In this document: piece after piece, positions 26,176-35,171 of the stretch
Layout of the letters: every line of letters starts with the position of its first letter
Position numbering within the stretch: the first letter of the stretch is position 1
Assembly: GCA_900314745.1 (NCBI GenBank)
Contig: OMWK01000001.1
Coordinates: 62,001 to 126,000 of the forward strand
Direction of reading: 5' to 3'
Origin: an uncultured Eubacteriales bacterium
GTDB lineage: Bacteria > Bacillota > Clostridia > Saccharofermentanales > Saccharofermentanaceae
DNA length: 64,000 nt
Program-made: the position numbers and the translations under genes
Notes under the pieces: model-generated
What the model saw: the letters and a program-made list of their open reading frames with translations, nothing else
Database searches by the model: none
Told to the model about the DNA's origin: nothing

Positions 26176-27098
26176 CAGGAGATATCGCGCCTTCTAACCG
26201 TGAGCACGCCCACAAGATATGACATTACAAGATATATAAGAGCGCAGACTATGGCTCTTACCACAAAATGTCCGTCAGATGTAAGCGTAATCGAGGCCAG
26301 ATTGTTTGTGATCGTGAAGTGCCCGAGATTGAAGTCACTGTCGAGTTCGAATCTCTTCATTATGATAAGTGACGCTACGGAGATGAGAGTCGACAGGAGA
26401 CCTGCGGACAAAATGATGCCTAGTGTTATTCCCGCCGCCTTCGATCTTGTCATATGAACCATTGCCGCAACAACGCTTCCGAAGGCAACCGTCAGGAACC
26501 ATGTGATAAAGAAATACAGTATGAAGGACCTGTCCATGTTAAGGTTAACCGATTCCCCCATAAATGCCGCGGAAAGAATCGAGGTTATCCATGTGCATAT
26601 GTGAAGAACCATTGCATAAGAGGCTATCAGCAGCATTCTTACACCGTAAAGAAGACTCCGTTTACCCGCGAAGATATTCAGATTCTTATCAAGTCCGGTG
26701 CTGTATATGGTTCCAAGATACAATCCGATAAAGATAGAGAGAAGAAGTATCTCGTGAAGAGAGCCAACGTCGAGATTAAAGATAGTCGGAACGCTCTCAT
26801 GATAGAACGGCCCCTCACCCAAGATATGAAGCTCCTGCTCCTCCTGAATGCTCTGTGAAGACTCAAGACCTGCACGGAAGCCCGTCATAAAGCTCTCTTC
26901 GTAACCTTCCGCCGATGTGCCCATTCCCTGAATGTTCTCGACCTGTTCCTGTGACAAGCCCATCAATCCGTAAAGATCGACGGCCATATAGAGAAAATTC
27001 GTAACCAGAACTATAACAAGAAGAACTGCAGGAAGAATGTAAGTGCTCTTCATCCTGCTTATCCTGTACAGTTCTGACCTGATCGCCTTGCCAAACAT
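26175..27098 (-). CDS. ABC-2 type permease, first subunit
   Basis: A 307-residue membrane protein. It has an N-terminal helix after IRSELYRISRMKSTYIL, an outer loop of about 90 residues (about 45-120, rich in Glu/Gln/Ser), and five further helices. This matches permeases of the bacitracin/lantibiotic export group. It lies 12 bases after the ATPase gene and overlaps the next permease by one base. Confidence 0.87.
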   Translation of the reverse strand: MFGKAIRSELYRISRMKSTYILPAVLLVIVLVTNFLYMAVDLYGLMGLSQEQVENIQGMGTSAEGYEESFMTGFRAGLESSQSIQEEQELHILGEGPFYHESVPTIFNLDVGSLHEILLLSIFIGLYLGTIYSTGLDKNLNIFAGKRSLLYGVRMLLIASYAMVLHICTWITSILSAAFMGESVNLNMDRSFILYFFITWFLTVAFGSVVAAMVHMTRSKAAGITLGIILSAGLLSTLISVASLIIMKRFELDSDFNLGHFTITNNLASITLTSDGHFVVRAIVCALIYLVMSYLVGVLTVRRRDIS

Positions 27099-27110
27099 AT
27101 CCTGTCCCCC

Positions 27111-28034
27111 TTAAGACTTCACGCGCTCGCCCGGAATCGTCCCCGTCACCTTGAGGAAATATTCCTCAAGGTCCGAGGATTCTACCCCAATCGACTCCAC
27201 GGGTATCATTGCCTTGGCAAGTTCCATGTTGAGGACTGTTATATCTGTCAGCCTGTCAAAGACGTGAATTGTCTTATCATTGACAACGCTGTAATCCTTA
27301 AATCCGAGACCGTCGATGACCGGTATCGTCTTCGATACCTCCGGTGTCTTGATGACGATCTTATCGCGGCACTTCTCACGAAGTTCCTTGCTGGTCGACT
27401 CCTCGACTATCCTTCCGTTATCGATTATCGCGTAATCGGTGGCAAGCTTAGCGAGCTCCTCAAGGATATGGCTCGAGATGAGTATTGTTATTCCGCGCTC
27501 TTCGTTAAGCTTGCTCAACATCTCACGGACTTCCGCGATACCCTGGGGATCGAGGCCGTTAATAGGCTCGTCGAGAATGAGGAAATCCGGATCTCCGACC
27601 AGGGCCAGGGCAATGCCGAGTCTCTGCTTCTGTCCGAGCGAGAACTTCCCCGCCTTCTTGCTCGAAGGAGTAAGTCCCACAAGTTCAATTAAGTCGTTGA
27701 TGTACTTCTTATCGCCTATTCCGTGTGCGAGGCATTTGATCTTAATGTTGTCATAAGCCGTAAGGTTGGGCTCGAGTGCGGGAGATTCGATGAGCGCGCC
27801 TATTCTCGAGAACGCCTCCTTCTCACTTCCCGTAAATCCCGTATATCCGAACGAACCCGAAGTGGGTCTCGCGAGTCCCGAGATCATCTTCATTATGGTG
27901 GTCTTACCGGCTCCGTTCTTGCCTATAAGGCCGTAGATGGAACCCTTCTTGATATGAATATTTACGTTGTCAACGGCAACGGTCTCTTTGTAAACCTTGG
28001 AAAGATCTTTGGTTACGAGCAGATAATCTTCCAT
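27111..28034 (-). CDS. ABC transporter ATP-binding protein (BcrA/LanF type)
   Basis: A 307-residue ATPase with Walker A (GLIGKNGAGKTT), the signature FSLGQKQRLGIA and Walker B LILDEPINGLDP, plus a C-terminal extension of about 80 residues found in the bacitracin/lantibiotic resistance subfamily. It would energise export or membrane extraction of a peptide antibiotic together with the two permeases. It lies second in the operon, about 80 bases after the response regulator. Confidence 0.92.
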   Translation of the reverse strand: MEDYLLVTKDLSKVYKETVAVDNVNIHIKKGSIYGLIGKNGAGKTTIMKMISGLARPTSGSFGYTGFTGSEKEAFSRIGALIESPALEPNLTAYDNIKIKCLAHGIGDKKYINDLIELVGLTPSSKKAGKFSLGQKQRLGIALALVGDPDFLILDEPINGLDPQGIAEVREMLSKLNEERGITILISSHILEELAKLATDYAIIDNGRIVEESTSKELREKCRDKIVIKTPEVSKTIPVIDGLGFKDYSVVNDKTIHVFDRLTDITVLNMELAKAMIPVESIGVESSDLEEYFLKVTGTIPGERVKS

Positions 28035-28112
28035 AAAAACTCCTCATAGGATTTGATACTTAATTATCCTACGGGAATCTTCAATTATGTTGATTATAAG
28101 ATTAAGAATTGT

Positions 28113-28826
28113 TTAAGATTCGGAAATCTTCGACAGACGGAAGCCTACGCCCCAGATGGTATCGATATACTCATCATCCGAGTGTTTCTTGATCTTGGTT
28201 CTGATATTGCTTATGTGAACATTAATGGTCTTGTCTTCACCGATGTACACGTCATTCCACGCGTATTCATAGATCTCGCGCTTCGAGAAAACCTTGCCGG
28301 GATACTTGAGAAACAGCTCTAAGATCTTGAACTCCTGTCTCGTAAGACCGATGTCGCTGCCCTTCACGGTTACCGAATACTTGTCGCCGTCGAGCACCAG
28401 ATCTTTGAACTCCATTACCTTCGCGTGCTCGATCTCATCCTTTGATTCGTCGCTACCGTTACGGCGGAGCTGCACGTCAACACGCGCGATGAGCTCCTTA
28501 AGTTCAAAAGGCTTGCCGACAAAATCATCAGCGCCGGAAGTAAGCAGATCGACCTTGGAATCAACACTGCTCTTCGCGGATACTATGATTATCGGCACCT
28601 GAGACACTTCCCTTATTCTGGACGTCAGCGTCTGCCCGTCCATACCGGGCATCATGAGATCCAAAAGCACCAGATCGAACTTGTCGTTCTTGAACACGAT
28701 GAGGCCTTCGGTTCCCGAGAACGCCTGCACGCAGTTAAGTCCGTGCTTTGTCAAAGCCTCCCGCAGAAGGTTGTTGATATTCTCATCGTCCTCAACAATC
28801 AGTACTCTTGGCGCATTAACATCCAT
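28113..28826 (-). CDS. OmpR-family response regulator
   Basis: A 237-residue regulator. The receiver domain holds the acidic pair VEDDE, phospho-acceptor D56 in VLLDLMMPGMDG and a conserved lysine in FVGKPFELKEL. The winged-helix DNA-binding domain (about 135-235) has RQEFKILELFLKYPGKVFSKREIYEYAW and the recognition segment DKTINVHISNIRTKIKK. It is first in the five-gene module whose last gene is the kinase, and probably activates the transporter operon. The ATG has a GGAG site. It lies 14 bases after the saccharopine-dehydrogenase-like gene, so read-through from upstream is possible. Confidence 0.93.
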   Translation of the reverse strand: MDVNAPRVLIVEDDENINNLLREALTKHGLNCVQAFSGTEGLIVFKNDKFDLVLLDLMMPGMDGQTLTSRIREVSQVPIIIVSAKSSVDSKVDLLTSGADDFVGKPFELKELIARVDVQLRRNGSDESKDEIEHAKVMEFKDLVLDGDKYSVTVKGSDIGLTRQEFKILELFLKYPGKVFSKREIYEYAWNDVYIGEDKTINVHISNIRTKIKKHSDDEYIDTIWGVGFRLSKISES

Positions 28827-28840
28827 GACAGTTACTCCGC

Positions 28841-29986
28841 TTATTCAATTATCCTGGTCTCGGCAGCAAGGCCAGACGTTCTTACCGCACTCACGAACAT
28901 ATCCGCATCGAAGGCAGCAGGGGTAAACACACCTGCCTTAAGCCAGCGTCCCGAACACATGAGGGACACGCCTGCAAGTATTGCGTGCGCATCGAAAAGC
29001 CTGGCGCAGGGCATCTTATACTCCTCGGCACACTTGTCGTTGTCACCGGTAAAGTAGATGAACTCCGTCTTATCCTCGCCCTTCTGGCGTCCTGTGATTA
29101 CGATTCCCGCTCCGCATCTGCCGCTTAATACAGTCTCCTTCTTCATCGACTCGCGGTACTTCTCCCAGAACTCCTTCGGGCTTATGCTGAAATCGGGAGT
29201 GAGCTTGACGGGAACTTCGGAAAGCATTCCGAGTTTATTCAATTCTTCGGTAAAGTCTTCCTCTTCCTCAACTTTCCTTGTAACGAAGCAGCGGACATTC
29301 GGAACACCCGGGATCTCCTTCAGAAAATCCATGGTAACGGGGCTTCCCTGAAGATAAAGTCTGCTTCCGCTGAACTCTCCGAAGTTATCATCAAGATCCA
29401 AAGTCTTAGAAGAGGAACTTACGTCCACCCTCTTGCCGTCCTGGATCATGAAAGCATCATCCGAAGAGGAATCCCCCTCCGTGAGATTGACTTCCAGTAC
29501 ATCGACGCTGTCGACCGAATCGAAGTCGTCTCTCATGGCAGCTCTCGCGATTGCAACAAGATAGGAAGGATTCATTCCGCATCCTACAACTGCCATCTTC
29601 GCAGCCGACCTGAACTCTCCGAACATGCTGAACTGGCCTGACAGAAGGTCGCCGTCCTCCCAGCCGTACAGAGCACCGTCTATGTAGTCGGCACCCGTCC
29701 CCAAAGCGAGCTTCATTACCGTAAGACTGAACTTGGGCGGAACAAGACTTATGATTATGTCAGGGTTGGTGATGGACAGCATCATCTTGGTTCCCTGTTC
29801 GTTCTCAAGGTCTACTCTGGCGGTCGTTATCCTCGCGCCCTTCCCCTGATATTTCTTACGGAGCTCGTCGCATTCCGCCTTATCTTCGGATGCAATAATT
29901 ATCTCTGACACGGCGGGCATATCTACCATGCGGGGCACTATAAACTCAGTGATCCCGTTGCATCCCAATATCAATACTTTCTTCAT
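28841..29986 (-). CDS. Saccharopine dehydrogenase-family oxidoreductase
   Basis: A 381-residue NAD(P)-dependent enzyme. The N-terminal Rossmann segment is KKVLILGCNGITEFIVPRMV, with LVPPKFSLTVMKLALGTGADYIDGALYG and GCGMNPSYLVAIAR as family blocks. Relatives act on lysine/glutamate conjugates or carboxyspermidine, and I cannot fix the substrate. Its start lies one base after the end of the uracil permease gene, so the two are co-transcribed. The ATG follows AAGGATTAAC. Confidence 0.8.
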   Translation of the reverse strand: MKKVLILGCNGITEFIVPRMVDMPAVSEIIIASEDKAECDELRKKYQGKGARITTARVDLENEQGTKMMLSITNPDIIISLVPPKFSLTVMKLALGTGADYIDGALYGWEDGDLLSGQFSMFGEFRSAAKMAVVGCGMNPSYLVAIARAAMRDDFDSVDSVDVLEVNLTEGDSSSDDAFMIQDGKRVDVSSSSKTLDLDDNFGEFSGSRLYLQGSPVTMDFLKEIPGVPNVRCFVTRKVEEEEDFTEELNKLGMLSEVPVKLTPDFSISPKEFWEKYRESMKKETVLSGRCGAGIVITGRQKGEDKTEFIYFTGDNDKCAEEYKMPCARLFDAHAILAGVSLMCSGRWLKAGVFTPAAFDADMFVSAVRTSGLAAETRIIE

Positions 29987-29987
29987 G

Positions 29988-31340
29988 TTAATCCTTGGCT
30001 GTAGCCTTCTTCTCCTCGAACAAATCTTCTTCGTTGATCTGATCCTTCATCAGTCCCTTGTACTCTCTCTCCTCGAGAGGAAGCAGGGCGTTAAGGAGTA
30101 TTCCTGAGATGGCGCCTACAGCGAGACCGGACAGCGAGATCGTGAAGTTGCCGCCGATAATAAGTGTGATGGGGCCGGAATAGCTGATACCGATCGAGAG
30201 ACCGAGGATAAGAGCTGCGATAATGAGGTTGCGGCTCTTGCCGAGATCAACCTGATTCTCAACGAGGTTTCTTACACCGACGGAAGAGATCATTCCGTAA
30301 AGAACCAGGGATACACCACCTACCGTTGCCGCAGGCATCGCGGAGATCAAAGCCGCAACCTTTGGGCTGAAGGAGATAAGTACCGAGAATATGGCAGCGA
30401 TCCTGATGACTGCGGGATCATATACCTTTGTGAGTGAGAGAACACCGGTATTCTCTCCGTATGTCGTGTTAGCGGGAGCACCGAACAGCGATGCGAGGAT
30501 CGTGGCACAGCCGTCACCGAGCAGTGTTCTATGAAGTCCGGGTTCCTGAATGAAGTCTCTGCCTGTTGTGGATGAGATGGCGGAAATATCACCGATATGC
30601 TCAACCATCGTAGCAAGAGCGATCGGCATGATAGTGATGATCGCAGTGAATATGAGGCCGCGGTCTCCGCCCTTGAACAGTGAGAACACCGTATCCTGCA
30701 TCGTGAAAGGAAGACCTACCCATGCTGCCTCCTTAACGGGAGTGAAATCAACTTCACCGATTATGGCTGCGAGTGTGAATGATGCGATAACACCGAGGAC
30801 GATAGGTATGAACTTGACCATGCCCTTACCGAAGATGTTACACAGGATAACTACGAATATCGCTACGAGAGCTATGATCCAGTTAGTATCACAGTTATCG
30901 ATAGCCGACTTCGAGAGTGAAAGACCGATCGCAATGATGATAGGACCTGTTACGATCGGCGGGAAGAAACGCATTACCTTCTTCTGACCGAATATCTTGA
31001 TGAGGAATGCCAGGAGAAGATACAGCGCACCCGCAGCGGCAACGCCCACGCAGGCATAAGGAAGAAGTTCTCTCTCCCCGTTGGGAGCTATCGCGGCATA
31101 ACCTCCGATAAAAGCGAAAGATGAACCTAAGAATGCAGGAACCTTGCCCTTGGTAAGGAAATGGAACAGAAGCGTTCCGAGACCTGCGAATAAAAGAGTA
31201 GATGATACCGACAGTCCTGTAAGAGCAGGAACAAGCACCGTTGCTCCGAACATTGCGAACAGATGCTGAAGTCCCAGTATAATCATTCTGGGCATACCGA
31301 GCGTTCTGGCGTCGTAGATGCCGCCCTTCTGATCACCCAT
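29988..31340 (-). CDS. uraA: Uracil/xanthine permease (NCS2 family)
   Basis: A 450-residue inner-membrane transporter with about 14 hydrophobic segments. NCS2 markers are visible: GLQHLFAMFGATVLVPALTG at the start, QEPGLHRTLLGDGCATILASLFGAPANTTYGENTGVLSLTKVYDP in the substrate/proton region, and an ending domain with AMPAATVGGVSLVLYGMI. The ANTTYGENTG motif favours uracil over xanthine or urate. It heads a two-gene unit with the dehydrogenase. The ATG has GGAGGTG upstream. I see no PyrR site or riboswitch in the 77 bases before it. Confidence 0.9.
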   Translation of the reverse strand: MGDQKGGIYDARTLGMPRMIILGLQHLFAMFGATVLVPALTGLSVSSTLLFAGLGTLLFHFLTKGKVPAFLGSSFAFIGGYAAIAPNGERELLPYACVGVAAAGALYLLLAFLIKIFGQKKVMRFFPPIVTGPIIIAIGLSLSKSAIDNCDTNWIIALVAIFVVILCNIFGKGMVKFIPIVLGVIASFTLAAIIGEVDFTPVKEAAWVGLPFTMQDTVFSLFKGGDRGLIFTAIITIMPIALATMVEHIGDISAISSTTGRDFIQEPGLHRTLLGDGCATILASLFGAPANTTYGENTGVLSLTKVYDPAVIRIAAIFSVLISFSPKVAALISAMPAATVGGVSLVLYGMISSVGVRNLVENQVDLGKSRNLIIAALILGLSIGISYSGPITLIIGGNFTISLSGLAVGAISGILLNALLPLEEREYKGLMKDQINEEDLFEEKKATAKD

Positions 31341-31417
31341 AACACACCTCCGGTTAGTTGTTTCTTATTTTCCTATAAGAATATATCACAACAGACCGTC
31401 ATAATCACTTCAAAAAA

Positions 31418-31960
31418 CTATCTTTGTAAGGTCGCGTCGTAGGACTCGAGATAGTCCTCTCCGTTCTGAACTTCCGTAAATGAGAGACCTGGATAATTAA
31501 GCTGTCTCAAGCACTCGTATATCGCTATCGCGGCGGCATTTGACAGATTCAGGCTGCGGCACTCGGCCGTCATGGGGATCCTGAAGCATCTGTCGAGATT
31601 ATCCTTCAGTATTTCCTTGGGAATGCCGGTGCTCTCCCTTCCGAATATCAGATAGATTTTCCGGTCCGGAGGCACTGCGCCAAAGTCGATATCAGACGGC
31701 GGCTTCTTCCCGTATCTTGTCATGAAGTAATACTCACCGGGATTTCTTGCCAAAAAGTCCTCATAATCCTCGTAGAGAATGTAATCCGCCCAGGTTATGT
31801 GATTCGTGGTCGCACGGCGGAACTTCGGGTTCTCTATGTCGAATCCCAATGGCTTGATCAGATGAAGTCCGAACGATGCCGCGACGCACGTTCTCATTAT
31901 GTTGCCGGCATTCTGAGGTATCTCGGGTTCGAATAAAACAACATTAAGCCTGCTGTCCAT
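31418..31960 (-). CDS. trmL: tRNA (cytidine(34)-2'-O)-methyltransferase
   Basis: A SPOUT-fold enzyme that methylates the wobble base of leucine tRNAs with S-adenosylmethionine. The 180 residues show NVVLFEPEIPQNAGNIMRTC, HLIKPLGF, YLIFGRESTGIPKEIL and the knot segment IPMTAECRSLNLSNAAAIAIYE. The length is slightly above the usual 155-165 because of a C-terminal extension. Its start lies inside the end of the Na/Pi transporter gene (17-base overlap), so translation is probably coupled. Confidence 0.94.
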   Translation of the reverse strand: MDSRLNVVLFEPEIPQNAGNIMRTCVAASFGLHLIKPLGFDIENPKFRRATTNHITWADYILYEDYEDFLARNPGEYYFMTRYGKKPPSDIDFGAVPPDRKIYLIFGRESTGIPKEILKDNLDRCFRIPMTAECRSLNLSNAAAIAIYECLRQLNYPGLSFTEVQNGEDYLESYDATLQR

Positions 31961-33632
31961 GTCTTGCCTTCCTGTATGTTTCCGGATCGGTCTCGGGAAC
32001 TCTCTCCTGAGCCTCCGCGATATTAAGCATGTGATCTCCGAGCCTCTCGAAGTCAGTCAGCATCTCAGAATAGATTACGCAGGCTTCGCCGCTGCATATG
32101 CCTGTCTTCATTCGCTCAAGCTGGTTGATCCTGTACTGATCGGTCATGTCGTCGATCTTCTGCTCGGCCTTCGCGACCCTGATATGGATATCGTCGCCGT
32201 CGTTATGGATCAGTATCTTCTCCGTCTTGCTGATGATATCCATCATCGATTCAATCTCGCCCCTCGCGATATCGGAGAACTTAAGCCCCTTGCTCTGTAT
32301 CATGTTCGCGTATCCCGCGATGTTAATGGCATGGTCGCCCATTCTCTCGATATTGCCGGTGATCTTAAATAGTGCAGAGTAAGTGAGCGCCTCATCCTCG
32401 GTAAGCTCCTGGGTAAGACAGTGTGAGATGTAATACGATATCTCCTTGTTCAGATAATCTATGTATTCCTCGCACTCTTCAATCTCCTGCTGGATCTTGT
32501 CATTGTTGTCGAGAACGGCATTAAGACTCTTCCCTACGTTTCCCGCCGCCATCTCGAGCATTCTCTTGACCTCATTGGTTACGGCCGTCGTATATACGGG
32601 AGAACCCGCAATCTTGAAATCAGGACGGAGCATCGCAGGTGAGAGATATTCAAGATGCTGCTGTCCTTCCTTCTCGGATTCATCACCCGGAATGCACAGA
32701 TTAACAAGTCTGACTATGAGATCTCCCGCAGGCAGGAGTATCAGCGTTCCTATGAGGTTGAATGCGAGATGGAAATTCGCGAACTGCCTTGCCACGTCAT
32801 TGGGTGACAGAAGCTCTATCCAATGCGCGACCGGAAGAACTAAGGCTGCGCCCGTAAAGATAATAGTTCCGATCACATTGAAGAACAGATGCATGAGAGC
32901 CGCTCTCGCAGCCATCTTCGTCGTTCCGATCGAGGACAGAAGAGCAGTTACGCACGTACCTATGTTAAAGCCCATGATTATGTACATAGCATGTTCAAGA
33001 TCGATGGCTCCGGAGCCTGCCGCCGCCATCGCGAGAGCCTGAAGAACACCTACGGCTGCCGCTGAACTTGAGATGATGTTAACGAATATAATACCTACGA
33101 GTATGCCGAGAAGCGGGTTGTCCATTCTCGAGAGAAGACCCGTAAGTCTGGGGTCTCCTGCGTAGGGGGCCATGGCATCCTTCATGATGTTCATCGATAT
33201 GAAGATGAAGCCTAAGCCCGTCAGGATCTCGCCCATGCTCTTGAACTTCTTGTTCCTTGTGAAGATGACGATGAAGACACCGACAACTGCAAGTATGGGA
33301 GCGAACTCACCGATATCAAATGCTATGAGCTGGGAGGTAATGTTCGTACCGATGTTGGCACCCATGATTACCCACAGAGCCTGGTGCAGATCGAGAAGTC
33401 CGGCATTGACGAATCCGATGACCATTACGGTGACCGCAGTTGAAGACTGAATGAGAGCCGTAACTCCTGCGCCTACTCCGACGCCCTTAATTCTGTTATC
33501 GGTAAGTTTCTGCAAAACGCCCTTAAGCTTGTTGCCTGCGACGGCTTCAAGTCCGCCGCTCGTCATCTTCATCGAATACATGAAGATTGCAAGACCGCTT
33601 AGAAGAGCCAGAATGCTGGTAAAAAGTTCCAT
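31944..33632 (-). CDS. Na/Pi cotransporter with PhoU-like domain
   Basis: A 562-residue transporter taking up phosphate with Na+. Two inverted membrane repeats carry the QSSTAV and SSSAAAVG motifs in residues 1 to about 310. A cytosolic helical PhoU-like domain (about 350-550) has two ERMGDHA/ERLGDHM repeats. The ATG follows AGGGGATC. It is transcribed with trmL and could be part of phosphate homeostasis, but no pho regulator is nearby. Confidence 0.92.
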   Translation of the reverse strand: MELFTSILALLSGLAIFMYSMKMTSGGLEAVAGNKLKGVLQKLTDNRIKGVGVGAGVTALIQSSTAVTVMVIGFVNAGLLDLHQALWVIMGANIGTNITSQLIAFDIGEFAPILAVVGVFIVIFTRNKKFKSMGEILTGLGFIFISMNIMKDAMAPYAGDPRLTGLLSRMDNPLLGILVGIIFVNIISSSAAAVGVLQALAMAAAGSGAIDLEHAMYIIMGFNIGTCVTALLSSIGTTKMAARAALMHLFFNVIGTIIFTGAALVLPVAHWIELLSPNDVARQFANFHLAFNLIGTLILLPAGDLIVRLVNLCIPGDESEKEGQQHLEYLSPAMLRPDFKIAGSPVYTTAVTNEVKRMLEMAAGNVGKSLNAVLDNNDKIQQEIEECEEYIDYLNKEISYYISHCLTQELTEDEALTYSALFKITGNIERMGDHAINIAGYANMIQSKGLKFSDIARGEIESMMDIISKTEKILIHNDGDDIHIRVAKAEQKIDDMTDQYRINQLERMKTGICSGEACVIYSEMLTDFERLGDHMLNIAEAQERVPETDPETYRKARHGQQA

Positions 33633-33731
33633 ATAATGAAGATCCCCTCTTAATCGGTTTTATCATAAACTCGCCCGAAGGGACTGTCAAAACAAATATC
33701 TTTTATATAGATATACGTCTATATTACGGGA

Positions 33732-35168
33732 TTACTTCTTGTAAAGGCTCGGAGCAAACAGCACGAGTATCGGGAACAGCTCAAGTCTTCCCGCGAGCAT
33801 GTCGAATATCAAAGTCCATTTGGAGAATACGCTTAAGAAGCCGTAGTTGCATGTCGGACCGACCAGCGAGAGACCGGGACCTATGTTGTTAAACGTCGCG
33901 AGCACGGCAGTGAATGTCGTCGTCATGTCGTGATTGTCAAACGAGACTATGAACATCGATATGAGGAAGATGCCGACGTAAGTTGCAAGGAAAACGTGAG
34001 TCGACTTAACAACATCGGGATCGACGGGCTTCTTGTCGAGTGTGACCTTCTTAACGATCTTGGGGTGGATATAAGACTGGACTTCCTTGACGACGGAGCG
34101 CCAGAGGATCATGAATCTCGACACCTTAACACCGCCGCCCGTGGAGCCCGCACACGCACCCATGAACATCAGGAAGCACAGGACGAATTTCGCTGTCGAC
34201 GGCCACATGTCGAAGTCAGCCGAACCGAATCCCGTCGTGGACACGATGGACGTAACCTGGAAGAAAGCGTCGGTAAGAGCAGCAGCTCCGCTCTCATAAA
34301 GAGGAAGGATCTTGGCAAACACCACGAGAGTTGATATCGCAACTATCGTGAAGAACACCCTTACTTCCTCGAAGCAGAACGCCTTCTTGAACTGACGCAT
34401 CAGCATGAAATAATAGACATTGAAGTTGACGCCGAACAGCACCATGAATATGCCTGCGACCCATCTGATATAGAGACTGTAGCTCATGAAGCTGTCGTTT
34501 CTTACGGCGAAGCCTCCCGTGCCGGCGGTACCGAACGACAGGCAGAACGACTCAAAAAGATCGAGCCCTCCGAACAGAAGCAGGATGGTCTCAAGAAGTG
34601 TCAGGAAGATATAGATAATATAGAGAATAAGCGCGGAATAACGCATCTTCGGAACAAGCTTTCCTACGGAAGGTCCCGGGGACTCCGCCTTCATGAGGTT
34701 GATGTTGGAGCCGCCGCTCATCGGTATCAGCGCGAGAAGGAATACGAGAACTCCCATGCCTCCGATCCAGTGCGTAAAACTTCTCCAGAACAGCGCAGCG
34801 TGTGACATCTGCTCCACTGCGGGCATGATGCTGGCTCCCGTCGTAGTGAAACCTGACACCGTCTCGAAAAGCGCATCCGTAAAATTACTTATCTCCCCCG
34901 ACAGGAAGAATGGAAGACACCCGAACAGACTCATGACTATCCATGACAGGCCCGTGGCGACATAGCCGTCCCTGACACTGACGGAATGGTTCTTCGGACG
35001 GAATCTGCATCCTATGAATCCCACGATTATCAGGAAAGCTGCGACGGCTGCATAGAATACGCCTTCGCCGTCACCGTATATAACGGATACGAGACACGGA
35101 AGGAGCATGAGAACTCCCTCAATACGCATGACCTGGAAAAGAATGAATCTTATCATTCGGGAATTCAT
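33732..35168 (-). CDS. trkH: Potassium uptake channel subunit TrkH/KtrB
   Basis: A 478-residue K+ translocating protein with four M1-P-M2 repeats. The selectivity loops are visible as FTTTGAS, GTGGFA, STTGFGSADF and FNNIGPG, each with the key glycine. It pairs with the regulatory subunit encoded three bases upstream. The ATG has a GGAG site at the end of trkA, consistent with coupled translation. Confidence 0.95.
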   Translation of the reverse strand: MNSRMIRFILFQVMRIEGVLMLLPCLVSVIYGDGEGVFYAAVAAFLIIVGFIGCRFRPKNHSVSVRDGYVATGLSWIVMSLFGCLPFFLSGEISNFTDALFETVSGFTTTGASIMPAVEQMSHAALFWRSFTHWIGGMGVLVFLLALIPMSGGSNINLMKAESPGPSVGKLVPKMRYSALILYIIYIFLTLLETILLLFGGLDLFESFCLSFGTAGTGGFAVRNDSFMSYSLYIRWVAGIFMVLFGVNFNVYYFMLMRQFKKAFCFEEVRVFFTIVAISTLVVFAKILPLYESGAAALTDAFFQVTSIVSTTGFGSADFDMWPSTAKFVLCFLMFMGACAGSTGGGVKVSRFMILWRSVVKEVQSYIHPKIVKKVTLDKKPVDPDVVKSTHVFLATYVGIFLISMFIVSFDNHDMTTTFTAVLATFNNIGPGLSLVGPTCNYGFLSVFSKWTLIFDMLAGRLELFPILVLFAPSLYKK

Positions 35169-35171
35169 ATC

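Noticed and set aside
31341..31417. Purine or uracil riboswitch or PyrR site before the NCS2 permease
   Set aside because: Only 77 bases are available and no conserved aptamer core or PyrR-type loop is visible.
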